A stretch of DNA of 64,000 nt from an uncultured Paracoccaceae bacterium (GTDB taxonomy: Bacteria > Pseudomonadota > Alphaproteobacteria > Rhodobacterales > Rhodobacteraceae), in contig CANNFR010000006.1 in assembly GCA_947503935.1 (NCBI GenBank), forward strand, positions 62,001-126,000, given 5' to 3'. Position 1 is the first letter of the stretch. Each line of letters opens with the position of its first letter. The translations under genes were made by a program, and so were the position numbers. This document shows positions 28,057 to 39,093 of the stretch, one piece after another. The notes under the pieces are model-generated. The model had not been told where the DNA came from, did not search any database, and saw only the letters and a list, made by a program, of their open reading frames with translations.

Positions 28057-28233
28057 CTTCTTGCTCCTCTCTGTCATGGGTTCGACGTCAAACGCGGGGC
28101 AAGCCTTTCGGTTCCCTAAGCCGGCGCAGCCAGACGGCTGGCGGTTCCGGGGGTGGAAATGTCGCAATCGCCCGTGTGCGGCACGGCGTGGCCCTGTATG
28201 AGCGGAGGAAGACCGCCACGAGGGAGCGACAAA

Positions 28234-29910
28234 ATGGCCGTGAAGACCGATATCGAGATTGCCCGCGAGGCGAAAAAAAAGCCGATCATGGAGATCGGCG
28301 ACAGCTTGGGCATTCCGGCCGAGCATCTGCTGCCTTACGGCCACGATAAAGCGAAGGTCAGTCAGGCGTTCATCGAGGGGCTGGCCGACCGGCCGCAGGG
28401 CAAGCTGATCCTGGTGACCGCGATCAATCCGACGCCCGCGGGCGAGGGCAAGACGACCACCACCGTAGGGCTGGGCGACGGTCTGAACCGGATCGGCAAG
28501 AAAGCCGTGATCTGCATCCGCGAAGCCTCTCTGGGGCCGAATTTCGGGATGAAGGGGGGGGCTGCCGGTGGCGGCTATGCGCAGGTGGTTCCAATGGAAG
28601 AGATGAACCTGCATTTCACCGGCGATTTCCACGCCATCACCAGCGCCCACAACCTGCTTTCAGCGATGATCGACAACCACATCTATTGGGGCAATGAGCT
28701 GCAGATCGATGAACGTCGGGTGACCTGGCGCCGAGTGATGGACATGAACGACCGCGCTTTGCGCGACACGGTCACCTCGCTGGGCGGAGTGGCCAACGGC
28801 TTTCCGCGCCAGACCGGGTTTGACATCACCGTCGCGTCCGAGGTGATGGCGATCCTCTGCCTGTCGAAAGATCTGGCCGACCTGCAGCAGCGTCTGGGCG
28901 ATATCGTCGTCGCTTATCGCCGCGACAAGTCGCCGATCTACGCCCGTGATATCAAGGCCGACGGCGCGATGACGGTTCTGTTGAAAGACGCGATGCAGCC
29001 CAATCTGGTGCAGACGCTGGAAAACAACCCCGCCTTCGTCCATGGCGGCCCGTTCGCCAATATCGCCCATGGCTGCAACTCGGTCATCGCGACCACGACG
29101 GCGCTGCGGCTTGGCGATTACGTGGTGACCGAGGCCGGGTTCGGCGCCGATCTGGGGGCCGAGAAGTTCTTTGATATCAAATGCCGCAAGGCGGGGTTGA
29201 AGCCCGCGGCGGCGGTGATCGTGGCCACCGTGCGCGCGATGAAGATGAACGGCGGGGTCGCCAAGGCCGATCTGGGGCCTGAGAATGTCGAGGCCGTTCA
29301 GAAGGGCTGCCCCAACCTCGGCCGCCATATCGCCAACGTGAAAAGCTTCGGTGTGCCGGTGGTGGTGGCGATCAACCATTTCATCAGCGATACCGACGCC
29401 GAGGTGCAGGCGGTCAAGGATTACGTGGCCCAGCAGGGCGCCGAGGCGATCTTGTGCAAGCACTGGGCCCACGGCTCGGCCGGGATCGAGGATCTGGCGC
29501 GCAAGGTCGTCGAACTGGCCGATAGCGGTGTGGCCGCCTTTGCGCCGATCTATCCCGATGACATGCCGCTTTTCCAGAAGATCGAGACCATCGCCAAGCG
29601 CATCTACCACGCCGATGAAGTGCTGGCCGACAAGTCGATCCGCGATCAGCTGAAGACCTGGGAGGAGGCGGGCTATGGCCACCTGCCGGTCTGCATGGCC
29701 AAGACGCAGTACTCCTTTTCGACCGACCCCAACCTGCGCGGCGCGCCCACGGGCCATTCCGTTCCGGTGCGCGAGGTGCGCCTGTCGGCGGGTGCTGGCT
29801 TCATCGTGGTGATCTGCGGTGAGATCATGACGATGCCGGGCCTGCCGCGCATGCCGTCAGCCGAGGTGATCCGCCTGAATGACGCAGGCGAGATCGAGGG
29901 GCTGTTCTGA
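28234..29910 (+). CDS. fhs: Formate--tetrahydrofolate ligase
   Basis: A 558-residue ATP-dependent enzyme that makes 10-formyl-tetrahydrofolate from formate, in the cytoplasm. The nucleotide-binding motif [10 protein letters not shown] is at 67-76, followed by [22 protein letters not shown] with the family PGxGxKGG-like pattern. The ATG at 28234 follows AGGGAG and gives the usual length (about 556-560); earlier in-frame starts (28153, 28198) would add residues that the family lacks. With folD close by it supplies and balances one-carbon units. Confidence 0.97.
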   Translation: MAVKTDIEIAREAKKKPIMEIGDSLGIPAEHLLPYGHDKAKVSQAFIEGLADRPQGKLILVTAINPTPAGEGKTTTTVGLGDGLNRIGKKAVICIREASLGPNFGMKGGAAGGGYAQVVPMEEMNLHFTGDFHAITSAHNLLSAMIDNHIYWGNELQIDERRVTWRRVMDMNDRALRDTVTSLGGVANGFPRQTGFDITVASEVMAILCLSKDLADLQQRLGDIVVAYRRDKSPIYARDIKADGAMTVLLKDAMQPNLVQTLENNPAFVHGGPFANIAHGCNSVIATTTALRLGDYVVTEAGFGADLGAEKFFDIKCRKAGLKPAAAVIVATVRAMKMNGGVAKADLGPENVEAVQKGCPNLGRHIANVKSFGVPVVVAINHFISDTDAEVQAVKDYVAQQGAEAILCKHWAHGSAGIEDLARKVVELADSGVAAFAPIYPDDMPLFQKIETIAKRIYHADEVLADKSIRDQLKTWEEAGYGHLPVCMAKTQYSFSTDPNLRGAPTGHSVPVREVRLSAGAGFIVVICGEIMTMPGLPRMPSAEVIRLNDAGEIEGLF

Positions 29911-29976
29911 CACCTTGCGAGCCTGGATGCGCTGTGCTGTATGAAGCAGCGTCAGGTCCGAACGGAGAGAGCGGCG

Positions 29977-30279
29977 ATGAAAAGCCCGGCAGAGTGCGAA
30001 ACCATGGCCGATCTGCGCGCCCAGATCGACCGTCTCGATATCGCGCTGATTGATCTTCTGGCAGACCGCGCGGGCTATATCGACCGCGCCGCCCAGATCA
30101 AGGCCAAGATCGGGATGCCCGCGCGCACGACAGACCGGGTCGCCGAAGTGGTGGCGAATGTGCGTCGGCTGGCTGAGGCACGCGGCCTCGATCCGGACCT
30201 TGCCGAGGCGCTCTGGCGGCAGCTGATCGAATGGGCGATTGCGCGTGAGGAAGAAACCCTGGGGAAGGATATCTCATGA
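29977..30279 (+). CDS. Chorismate mutase, AroQ type
   Basis: A 100-residue all-helical AroQ-class chorismate mutase, which rearranges chorismate to prephenate for Phe/Tyr synthesis. The signature is plain: [20 protein letters not shown], then [27 protein letters not shown] and the last helix [15 protein letters not shown]. The ATG at 29977 follows GGAGAGAG. Its last bases overlap the folD start (ATGA), so it is co-translated with folD although the pathways differ. Confidence 0.92.
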   Translation: MKSPAECETMADLRAQIDRLDIALIDLLADRAGYIDRAAQIKAKIGMPARTTDRVAEVVANVRRLAEARGLDPDLAEALWRQLIEWAIAREEETLGKDIS

Positions 30280-31163
30280 CAGCCACGATCATCGACGGTA
30301 AGGCGTTTGCGGCCAAGGTGCGCGGGCAGGTGGCCGATCATGTGGCACGCCTGAAGGGACAGGGCATCACGCCTGGGCTGGCTGTGGTCCTGGTGGGCGA
30401 AGACCCGGCCAGCGCGGTTTACGTGAAGAACAAGGGCATCCAGACGAAAGAGGCCGGCATGGCCTCATTCGAACACAGACTGCCCGCCGAGACCTCCGAG
30501 GCCGACCTCTTGGCGGTGATCGACCGCTTGAATGCCGACCCGGCGGTGCATGGCATTTTGGTGCAATTGCCACTGCCGGGGCACCTGAATGCGGATCTGG
30601 TTATCAACGCCATCGACCCGTCCAAGGATGTGGACGGGTTCCATATCTCGAATGTCGGGCTTCTGGGGACGGGGCAGAAAAGCATGGTGCCCTGCACGCC
30701 GCTGGGCTGTCTGATGATGCTGCGCGATCATCTGGGCGACCTGTCGGGCCTGAACGCGGTGGTGGTGGGCCGGTCGAACATCGTCGGCAAGCCGATGGCG
30801 CAGCTACTACTGGGTGATAGCTGCACGGTGACCATCGCGCATTCCCGCACCCGTGATCTGGCGGCAGTATGCCGGGGCGCCGATATCCTGGTGGCCGCCG
30901 TCGGCCGGCCCGAGATGATCACAGCCGACTTCATCAAGCCTGGCGCAACCGTGATCGATGTGGGCATCAACCGGATTGAGAGGGACGGAAAGAAAAAGCT
31001 GGTCGGCGATGTCGATTTCACGTCAGCCGCCAAGGTTGCCGGCGCAATCACCCCGGTGCCGGGCGGCGTAGGCCCGATGACTATCGCCTGCCTCCTGGCA
31101 AATACCGTTACCGCCTGCTGCCGGGCCAACGGTCTTTCCGAGCCCGAGGGGCTGACCGCCTGA
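30276..31163 (+). CDS. folD: Bifunctional methylenetetrahydrofolate dehydrogenase / methenyl-THF cyclohydrolase
   Basis: A 295-residue cytoplasmic enzyme that interconverts 5,10-methylene-, methenyl- and 10-formyl-THF using NADP. Active-site YVKNK at 49-53 (Tyr49, Lys53), [20 protein letters not shown], and the nucleotide-binding [17 protein letters not shown]; the C-terminus has [19 protein letters not shown]. Length is standard. It is the third gene of fhs - chorismate mutase - folD. No strong terminator follows; the inverted repeat at 31225-31258 may serve, or may belong to the next gene. Confidence 0.97.
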   Translation: MTATIIDGKAFAAKVRGQVADHVARLKGQGITPGLAVVLVGEDPASAVYVKNKGIQTKEAGMASFEHRLPAETSEADLLAVIDRLNADPAVHGILVQLPLPGHLNADLVINAIDPSKDVDGFHISNVGLLGTGQKSMVPCTPLGCLMMLRDHLGDLSGLNAVVVGRSNIVGKPMAQLLLGDSCTVTIAHSRTRDLAAVCRGADILVAAVGRPEMITADFIKPGATVIDVGINRIERDGKKKLVGDVDFTSAAKVAGAITPVPGGVGPMTIACLLANTVTACCRANGLSEPEGLTA

Positions 31164-31210
31164 GCGAACCTCCGCACGCCGTTACGTCAACTACCATCGT
31201 CGAGGTTGCG

Positions 31211-31258
31211 TGACGCAGATCGGGAAACTATGACGCAGAAGGTGCTATGTCATAGTTT
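31211..31258. promoter_or_regulatory. Repeat-rich candidate operator before the LytTR gene
   Basis: Two structures are interleaved. The nonamer TGACGCAGA occurs at 31211-31219 and again at 31231-31239, a 20-base period (two helical turns). A perfect ten-base inverted repeat, AAACTATGAC at 31225-31234 and GTCATAGTTT at 31249-31258, overlaps the second nonamer. It ends 14 bases before the TTG start of the LytTR gene. Direct repeats two turns apart are the usual form of LytTR binding sites. A weak transcription terminator for folD is the other reading. Confidence 0.5.
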
Positions 31259-31272
31259 ATAGGTGCGATTTC

Positions 31273-32028
31273 TTGATCGGTGCGTATTTCAGGGCCTTCT
31301 GGCGCGTATTCTTCTCGCTGCCGACGTTTCTGGCTCTTGCTATCATGTCTGTTCTGTTTGCCGTATCTGGCCCCTTCGGGACCTACGATACGCTGTCGCT
31401 GCCGCTGCGCTTCGCGCTCTGGTTCGCGCTGGTCGCCGTGTCGCTGATCCTTGGCATCGGTCTGCGTGTCGCACTCCAGCGGTTTCAACCCAAGCTCGCC
31501 GATATTCCCGCCGCCATCACCTCGTCTTTCCTGCTTGCGACGATGATGGCTGTCATCGTGCCGCCCGTCGCCTGCTGGCTGGTGGGTGAGAGCGGCATGA
31601 TGGTGCCCGGCGCGCTGGAAGTCGGGATCATGGTGATCTTGCTGGGCACCGGGGTGACCATGCTCCGCTACCTTCTGACAGCGCGGCCCGAGGCGCATTC
31701 CACCGACATGTCGGGCCGCCCTCGGCTGATGGCGCGCCTGCCTGGCGACATCGCGGGCGATATCCTGCATCTGTCGGTCGATGATCATTACGTCGACGTG
31801 GCCACCGTCAAGGGAAACGCCCGCCTTCTGATGCGGTTTTCCGATGCAATCGATGAGGCGGCAGGGATTGACGGTCTTCGCGTACATCGATCGCATTGGG
31901 TCGCGCGCCTGGCGATAGAGCGGGTTGAGCGTAAGGCCGGACGGACCTTCGTGATCCTGACCAATGGCACCAAGGTGCCGGTCAGTCGCGCCTATCAAGA
32001 CGCCGTCGAGGATTTGCCGACCGATTGA
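31273..32028 (+). CDS. Membrane-anchored LytTR-family DNA-binding regulator
   Basis: A 251-residue protein with four predicted membrane helices (about 13-33, 47-68, 82-104 and 116-136) and a C-terminal LytTR domain (about 155-245), with the family's DDHYVDV, VHRSHWV (204-210) and VPVSRAY motifs. There is no receiver domain, so control probably comes through the membrane part. The TTG start keeps the first helix whole; an ATG at 31345 would remove it. The 3' end overlaps the convergent pdeM-like gene by 34 bases. Confidence 0.85.
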   Translation: MIGAYFRAFWRVFFSLPTFLALAIMSVLFAVSGPFGTYDTLSLPLRFALWFALVAVSLILGIGLRVALQRFQPKLADIPAAITSSFLLATMMAVIVPPVACWLVGESGMMVPGALEVGIMVILLGTGVTMLRYLLTARPEAHSTDMSGRPRLMARLPGDIAGDILHLSVDDHYVDVATVKGNARLLMRFSDAIDEAAGIDGLRVHRSHWVARLAIERVERKAGRTFVILTNGTKVPVSRAYQDAVEDLPTD

Positions 32029-32681
32029 GCGCGCGGCATCGGCACGGGCGTGACCTTTGGCCCGACAAGCAGGGCGATGGCGTCTGGGCCCATTACCTCG
32101 GCCAACGGTCCGCTGCGGCAATCCAGACCGCCGGTATAGGTGCCGTAAGACGGCAGGATGACGCGCCGCTCATCGGCCAGAAAGCACGGCCGCACGATCG
32201 AGGCCGCAACCCGCGCCTTCGGGTGGTAATGGCCTGAGACCTCGCCCGTCGCATCCGTCTCGGCGATGTGACGGAATGTCAAATCGCCCTCTCGATGCTC
32301 GGCCAGATGCGTGCCGCCCAAAGTCAAAGGCCCCGGGTCATGATTGCCCTCGACCCAAAGCCAGCGGCGCCCCGCCATCATCCGCGCGAGCCACAGAAGA
32401 TGAGCCTCCGAGAGGGCGTCCGCCGCGGCCAGATCATCAAAACTGTCCCCGAGGCAGAGCAGTGACGCCGGTGCCAAGGCCGCGATATCCGCGTCGAGCC
32501 GGGCCAGCGTGTCTTCGGTCTCGTACGGCGGCAATAGCGCCCCCGTACGCCGCGCGGCCCGGTCGGACTTTCCCAGGTGCAAGTCCGAGACCACCAGCAT
32601 CCGCCGCGCGCCCCACCAAAGCGCGCCCGAGGGCAGCGCCGTCAGCCGCGCGCCAGCCAGAGTGAACTCATGCCCGTTCAT
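31995..32681 (-). CDS. pdeM: Ligase-associated DNA damage response endonuclease PdeM
   Basis: A 228-residue calcineurin-like metallophosphoesterase. Metal-binding blocks: VVSDLHLGKSD (Asp33, His35), CLGDSFDD (Asp79), VEGNHDPG (Asn113, His114) and SGHYHPKA. The N-terminal TALPSGALWW is typical of the PdeM subgroup, named from operons with an ATP-dependent ligase, an exonuclease and the Lhr-like helicase. The ATG at 32681 fits the family start; a TTG at 32717 is possible. It lies 102 bases downstream of the helicase gene. Confidence 0.9.
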   Translation of the reverse strand: MNGHEFTLAGARLTALPSGALWWGARRMLVVSDLHLGKSDRAARRTGALLPPYETEDTLARLDADIAALAPASLLCLGDSFDDLAAADALSEAHLLWLARMMAGRRWLWVEGNHDPGPLTLGGTHLAEHREGDLTFRHIAETDATGEVSGHYHPKARVAASIVRPCFLADERRVILPSYGTYTGGLDCRSGPLAEVMGPDAIALLVGPKVTPVPMPRAQSVGKSSTAS

Positions 32682-32783
32682 GCTTCGTTCGGTGCCACGA
32701 CACACTGGCTGGTGCAAGCCCCCTTTGAAGCGCGCCTTTGTGAATAATGCTCTGGCTGGGGCGTTGGATCGGCGAAGACAGCG

Positions 32784-35213
<2,430 letters not shown>

Positions 35214-35669
35214 GGTGAAATACGAAAGCGTCGTGCCTCACGGGCTTTGCGTTTGCTGAGAGGAGCCAAGGCGGAGTTGCAAAAATCTGACTCAGATACT
35301 TTAGTTCCAGGACAGGTGAGACCTCAATGCTTGTTCTGACGCTGCTAAATTTGCATCGCAGGTTTTTCCGGACACCGCTCTAACAAAGATCGAAGTGTTG
35401 TGAGAGGGACCCGCCACGCTACTAAGCCGGTGGCCCTCCCGCCCCTTGTCACGATCCTTTGCAGGATCGCTCCGCGCGTTGGGCTTGGCCGCGCCTTGCG
35501 GCGCGGCGCCTCCGGCGGGGATATTTTGATCAGAAGGAAGGGGCGGGACCGCGCCGAGCGTCAGCGAGGCGCCCGGCCCAACGGGAGGAGAGGATCTTTG
35601 ATCCGCGACGACGGGCGGGAGGGCCTCTGCCGGAGAACAAAAGGCCGGGCGCAGGGCCCGGCCTTTTGG
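35214..35669. other. Long intergenic region with hairpins
   Basis: About 456 bases without a supported gene. It holds a GC-rich hairpin at 35488-35507 (GCCGCGCC, TTGC loop, GGCGCGGC), then GCGCCTCCGGCGGGGATATT, and the terminator at 35639-35667. The GCCTCCGGCGGGGATATTT sequence looks like a family of intergenic repeats common in Rhodobacterales (recollection, not checked). The helicase promoter must also be here. Confidence 0.5.
35639..35667 (-). terminator. Intrinsic terminator of the tad-associated ATPase gene
   Basis: Perfect 12-base stem AAAAGGCCGGGC / GCCCGGCCTTTT with a five-base loop, two bases after the ATPase stop. The symmetric A/T ends give a U-tract in either direction. Confidence 0.85.
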
Positions 35670-36980
35670 TCAGTGCGCGATCTTCTCGTCGCGGACGAAC
35701 ATGTTTTCCCATGCGCGATCGATCAATTCCGGCGTCATCTGATAGGGGATGCCTTCAAAGTCGCAGACCGCGATCATCTGATCGATCAGGAACATCGGGT
35801 GATAGTTTGCATATTCATACTCGATGGTCGGGTACTTCACCTTCAACAGGTGCAGCAAAGCCGTTTCATCCAGCGGCATGTTCTTCTTGCGGGCGACCAT
35901 CGCGAAAATCTTCAGGAAGTTCTCCTGATCCGGCCCGTCGATCTTGATCTTGAAGAAGATACGGCGCAGGGCCGCGCCATCGAAGATCTCGTTGGGGTGG
36001 AAGTTGGTCGAGAAGATCACCAGCGTATCGAACGGCACCACGAATTTCTCACCCGATTGCAGGGCAAGAATGTCGTAATTCATCTCAAGCGGCACGATCC
36101 AGCGGTTGATCAGGGCCTGTGGCGGCTCTTCCTGACGGCCAAGGTCGTCGACGATAAAGACGCCGCCAGAGGCTTTCATCTGCAAGGGCGCCGTATAGGT
36201 GCGCGCCGTTGGGTTGTAATTCAGGTCAAGCATCGACAGCGACAATTCACCGCCTGTGATGACCGTGGGGCGCTCGCAGTGGACATAGCGCGCGTCATAG
36301 CGGCTTGCATTGCGGCGCAGGGAATTCGGATCGTCCTCCTGCTCGGTCGCCTTCGTGTGGACAATCGGGTCGTAGACGGTGATCACCTGGCCGGAATACT
36401 CGATGGCGCGCGGCACGAAGATCTTGTCGCCGATTGCGTCCCGAATACCGTTCGAGATTGATGATTTACCGTTACCCGGCGGGCCGTACATCAGAATTGA
36501 GCGGCCAGAGCCGACGGCCGGCCCCAAATGGTCGAGCAACTCATCGGGCAGGATCAGGTGACCCATCGCCCCGATCAGCGCGTCCCGCGTGATCTGGATA
36601 TTGCGGATGGACTGGCGCTTGGTCTGTTCCTCATAGGTCGCAAGCGGCACTGGCATCGCGCCGTAATATTCCGATTGCGACAAGGCGTCCAAAGCGCGGG
36701 CCTTGCCGGCATCTGACAATTGATAGCCCATCTCACCGCCGGAATTGGCGTGTAGCGTACCTGTCGCTTCAACCAGCTTCTGCGTTCGGGCCAGATCTAT
36801 CAGCTCTTGTGCAATGGCGACGCTGACGCAACAGACCCGTGAAATCTCGCTGACCTGATCGAGGTTCATGCGGAACATCGTTTTCAGCAAGATATCGCGC
36901 ATCATGACCATCGACAGGCCAAGCTCGTTCATATTGCGCGGCTGCGGTGGTGCCGTCACATTCCCGGTGTGCATATTCAT
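35670..36980 (-). CDS. AAA-family ATPase linked to the tad pilus locus
   Basis: A 436-residue ATPase. The N-terminal ~100 residues are helical and may form a winged-helix (SEISRVCCVSVAIAQELIDLARTQ, ending in a LSDAGKARALDAL helix). The AAA core has Walker A GPPGNGKS at 166-173, Walker B VFIVDDLGRQ and a sensor-1 LVIFSTNFHP. It is not one of the canonical Tad motor proteins (TadA, TadZ). Its position after CpaA and the TadD genes suggests a pilus or regulatory function, but its partner is unknown. The 128 bases before it contain a perfect palindrome. Confidence 0.75.
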   Translation of the reverse strand: MNMHTGNVTAPPQPRNMNELGLSMVMMRDILLKTMFRMNLDQVSEISRVCCVSVAIAQELIDLARTQKLVEATGTLHANSGGEMGYQLSDAGKARALDALSQSEYYGAMPVPLATYEEQTKRQSIRNIQITRDALIGAMGHLILPDELLDHLGPAVGSGRSILMYGPPGNGKSSISNGIRDAIGDKIFVPRAIEYSGQVITVYDPIVHTKATEQEDDPNSLRRNASRYDARYVHCERPTVITGGELSLSMLDLNYNPTARTYTAPLQMKASGGVFIVDDLGRQEEPPQALINRWIVPLEMNYDILALQSGEKFVVPFDTLVIFSTNFHPNEIFDGAALRRIFFKIKIDGPDQENFLKIFAMVARKKNMPLDETALLHLLKVKYPTIEYEYANYHPMFLIDQMIAVCDFEGIPYQMTPELIDRAWENMFVRDEKIAH

Positions 36981-37020
36981 TTCGGTTCCCTCACCCTTGG
37001 GGTCCTGAACATCATAATCA

Positions 37021-37044
37021 GCGTTTACCCTAAAAGGTAAACGC
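37021..37044. repeat. Perfect nine-base inverted repeat upstream of the ATPase gene
   Basis: GCGTTTACC, CTAAAA loop, GGTAAACGC, 41 bases upstream of the ATPase ATG and 65 bases beyond the CpaA stop. It lacks a U-tract on the minus strand, so an operator or attenuator-like hairpin is as likely as a terminator for CpaA. Confidence 0.45.
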
Positions 37045-37108
37045 TTTCTTTGCCAAGCTGACAGTTAACCGTGGCAGCACTAAGGCAGGCAGCGGGCGAT
37101 CGGCGCCA

Positions 37109-37594
37109 TTATGCCAGTGCAGCTATGATCAGGTAGATTGCAAGTGTTCCCGCCAAAGGCAGCCCGAAGGGAAAGTCGGTGGGTCTGCCCCAGCTTTCCC
37201 AATGTGCCGTTGCGCGGCGAATGGGCGGGATTGCCCGGAAAAGCCTATGGCTGAAGAAGGTCACCGGTATCATGATCGCGAAGATCAGGAAGAAGCTGAT
37301 TGCATCGCCAAGTGCCACGAACGGCGCCATGGCAGCTGCAAACTTGGCATCACCGGCACCGAAGGCGCCGACGATATTCAGCATAAAGCCGGCCACGAGA
37401 GCAACAACCAGATGCAACCAGCGCCAGGCCCAGACCTCGAAGGGCAGTGCAATCAGACCCACGATCGCAAAAACGGCGACCAAAGCCAGAACAGCTTTGT
37501 TCGGGATGGTCATCGTCTTGAGATCAGATAGCACCACCCATCCGAGGATGGGCAGTGCAAAGGGCAGAAACCAGAGCGCAGCCTGCGATGTCAT
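37109..37594 (-). CDS. cpaA: Flp prepilin peptidase (CpaA/TadV)
   Basis: A 161-residue type IV prepilin peptidase (A24 family) with about five membrane helices. The two aspartate motifs are visible: VVLSDLKTMTIPN near residue 25 and GAFGAGDAKFAAAM in the middle. It cleaves the Flp prepilin leader at the cytoplasmic face of the membrane. It lies 20 bases after the TadD-like gene and belongs to the tad transcript that starts at cpaE. Short length without the N-methylase domain is normal for CpaA. Confidence 0.9.
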   Translation of the reverse strand: MTSQAALWFLPFALPILGWVVLSDLKTMTIPNKAVLALVAVFAIVGLIALPFEVWAWRWLHLVVALVAGFMLNIVGAFGAGDAKFAAAMAPFVALGDAISFFLIFAIMIPVTFFSHRLFRAIPPIRRATAHWESWGRPTDFPFGLPLAGTLAIYLIIAALA

Positions 37595-37614
37595 ACGTGC
37601 TCTTTCCTCTCAGA

Positions 37615-38490
37615 TCAGCCGCTGGTCGCGGTCACAGCCGACGGCTCGTTCGCTTCAAGCGCGCTCAAGGCTCGCGCGGCCGCTTCGAAATGCTGCGGAT
37701 GCGTCTCAATCGCTTCCTGCAAAAGCTGCTTTCCTGTCCTGGTATCGCCCTGCCTTACGGCTGTCAGCGCCAGAGTATGGAGCAATTGCGCCCGTTCGAC
37801 CTGGGTCATATCAACGATAGGAAGCTGATAATTACGCTGTGCGCCTCGGGCCAGAGCAAGGTTGTTTTTCGTCGTGAAGTTCTTGCGATCATAGGTCAGG
37901 GCTTCGTTGAAAAGCCGCTCGGCCTCGCGGAAATCACCGCGGGTCAGCTTTGAAAAGCCCCAATTGTTCAGGACCGAAGAGGGCTGTGTCGTCAGGCCGA
38001 TTGATGTTTCATAGAAGCTGTCGGCGCGATCCCAATCCTTGTTGGAATCTGCAACCATCGCTTCAAGGCGGTAGCGCTGGAAGGATTCATAGGTCGGCGG
38101 AACGCTGTCCAGCACTGTTTTCGCGCGCGACCAATTGTTCGCCCGGATCAGAGCGTCGGCAAACCCCACCTTGTCTTCCGGGACAGCTTCGGGATGTTCG
38201 ACAACCCGGCCCCAAACCGCGACAGCCTCGGTCGGCTTTTTGGCACGCACCAATGAACTGGCCAGACCGCGCTGGAGGTCGATCCGATCAGGATTTTCGG
38301 CCAATGTCCGCTGGAAATAGTTGACCGCCTCATTTGCGGGGGCTGTCAGCATCAAGTCGCTGAGGTTGGAATCGTCCAGTGCGTTTACGCTTTTGATAGC
38401 GCGTTCAACCTCGGCATCGTTCGACTGTCCGCATGCCGAAAGAGACACTGTGCCGACAAGGCACAGGAGTAATAGTTTTGTGTGGCGCAT
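37615..38490 (-). CDS. TadD-like TPR lipoprotein
   Basis: A 291-residue lipoprotein: signal and lipobox LSAC with Cys20, then TPR-like helices (ESFQRYRLEAMVADSNKDWD, NWGFSKLTRGDFREAERLFN, AARGAQ-type repeats). TadD proteins help to place or stabilise the pilus secretin at the outer membrane. It follows another TadD-like lipoprotein 35 bases upstream. Two consecutive TadD paralogues are common in this group of organisms. Confidence 0.85.
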   Translation of the reverse strand: MRHTKLLLLCLVGTVSLSACGQSNDAEVERAIKSVNALDDSNLSDLMLTAPANEAVNYFQRTLAENPDRIDLQRGLASSLVRAKKPTEAVAVWGRVVEHPEAVPEDKVGFADALIRANNWSRAKTVLDSVPPTYESFQRYRLEAMVADSNKDWDRADSFYETSIGLTTQPSSVLNNWGFSKLTRGDFREAERLFNEALTYDRKNFTTKNNLALARGAQRNYQLPIVDMTQVERAQLLHTLALTAVRQGDTRTGKQLLQEAIETHPQHFEAAARALSALEANEPSAVTATSG

Positions 38491-38525
38491 TTGCCTGCGT
38501 CCTCTTGCTGCTCGATCCTTGCTTC

Positions 38526-39092
38526 TCAGAGAGGTGTGGAAAGTAGGAGGAATCTCCCATTGCCTCGCCGCACCAACTGGAAGTCGTTATTGTTATCTGC
38601 AGGCGCATCATACGCAGGTTTTTCGAGTTTTGCGATAGCCGAGCTCAAATTGTCGCGAATCTCTTCAGAATTGCCACTATCCAAGGCAAAAGCGTTGCGG
38701 AAAACGTTCCTTGCCTCGGCCGTTCGACCCTGTTCCATAAGGGTCACGCCAAGGTTGTTCCAGGCCGGCGCGAAGGTCTCATCCTCGTCGATTGCCTGGC
38801 GAAGAACCGTCTCGGCCTGTCTCAAACGGCCCAAGCGGAGATTTGCCGATCCGATGGCTGATAGAACATCGGCATTCAGTCCACGATCCTGGGCGGCGCG
38901 ATAATAGGCCTTCAGAGCCAACTCATATTCACCAGCGGCCATTAGCCGGTGACCAACGACTAATCCATCGACCGCCTCATCAACGCGGACTGGGCCTGAG
39001 GGGGCGAACGGGTTGTCGGGATCAATACGGCCTTGCTGCTCACACGCAGCAAGGCCGATGAAGGCGACGAGAAGCGCAGCCTTGCATTTCAT
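38526..39092 (-). CDS. TadD-like TPR lipoprotein, second copy
   Basis: A 188-residue lipoprotein with lipobox LAAC (Cys17) and tetratricopeptide-like repeats: GEYELALKAYYRAAQDRGLN, ADVLSAIGSANLRLGRLRQA, and AWNNLGVTLMEQGRTAEARN. The ATG at 39092 is one base past the tadC stop (39094-39096), so it is coupled to that gene; the frame to 39116 would lack a signal. Probable pilus assembly accessory in the periplasm. Confidence 0.87.
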   Translation of the reverse strand: MKCKAALLVAFIGLAACEQQGRIDPDNPFAPSGPVRVDEAVDGLVVGHRLMAAGEYELALKAYYRAAQDRGLNADVLSAIGSANLRLGRLRQAETVLRQAIDEDETFAPAWNNLGVTLMEQGRTAEARNVFRNAFALDSGNSEEIRDNLSSAIAKLEKPAYDAPADNNNDFQLVRRGNGRFLLLSTPL

Positions 39093-39093
39093 A

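Noticed and set aside
28057-28233. A folate riboswitch upstream of fhs
   Set aside because: I could not match any riboswitch consensus by eye; left as a finding to check, not annotated.
35400-36461. 353-codon plus-strand frame over the AAA ATPase
   Set aside because: Overlaps the conserved ATPase Walker motifs on the other strand and has no signal or domain.
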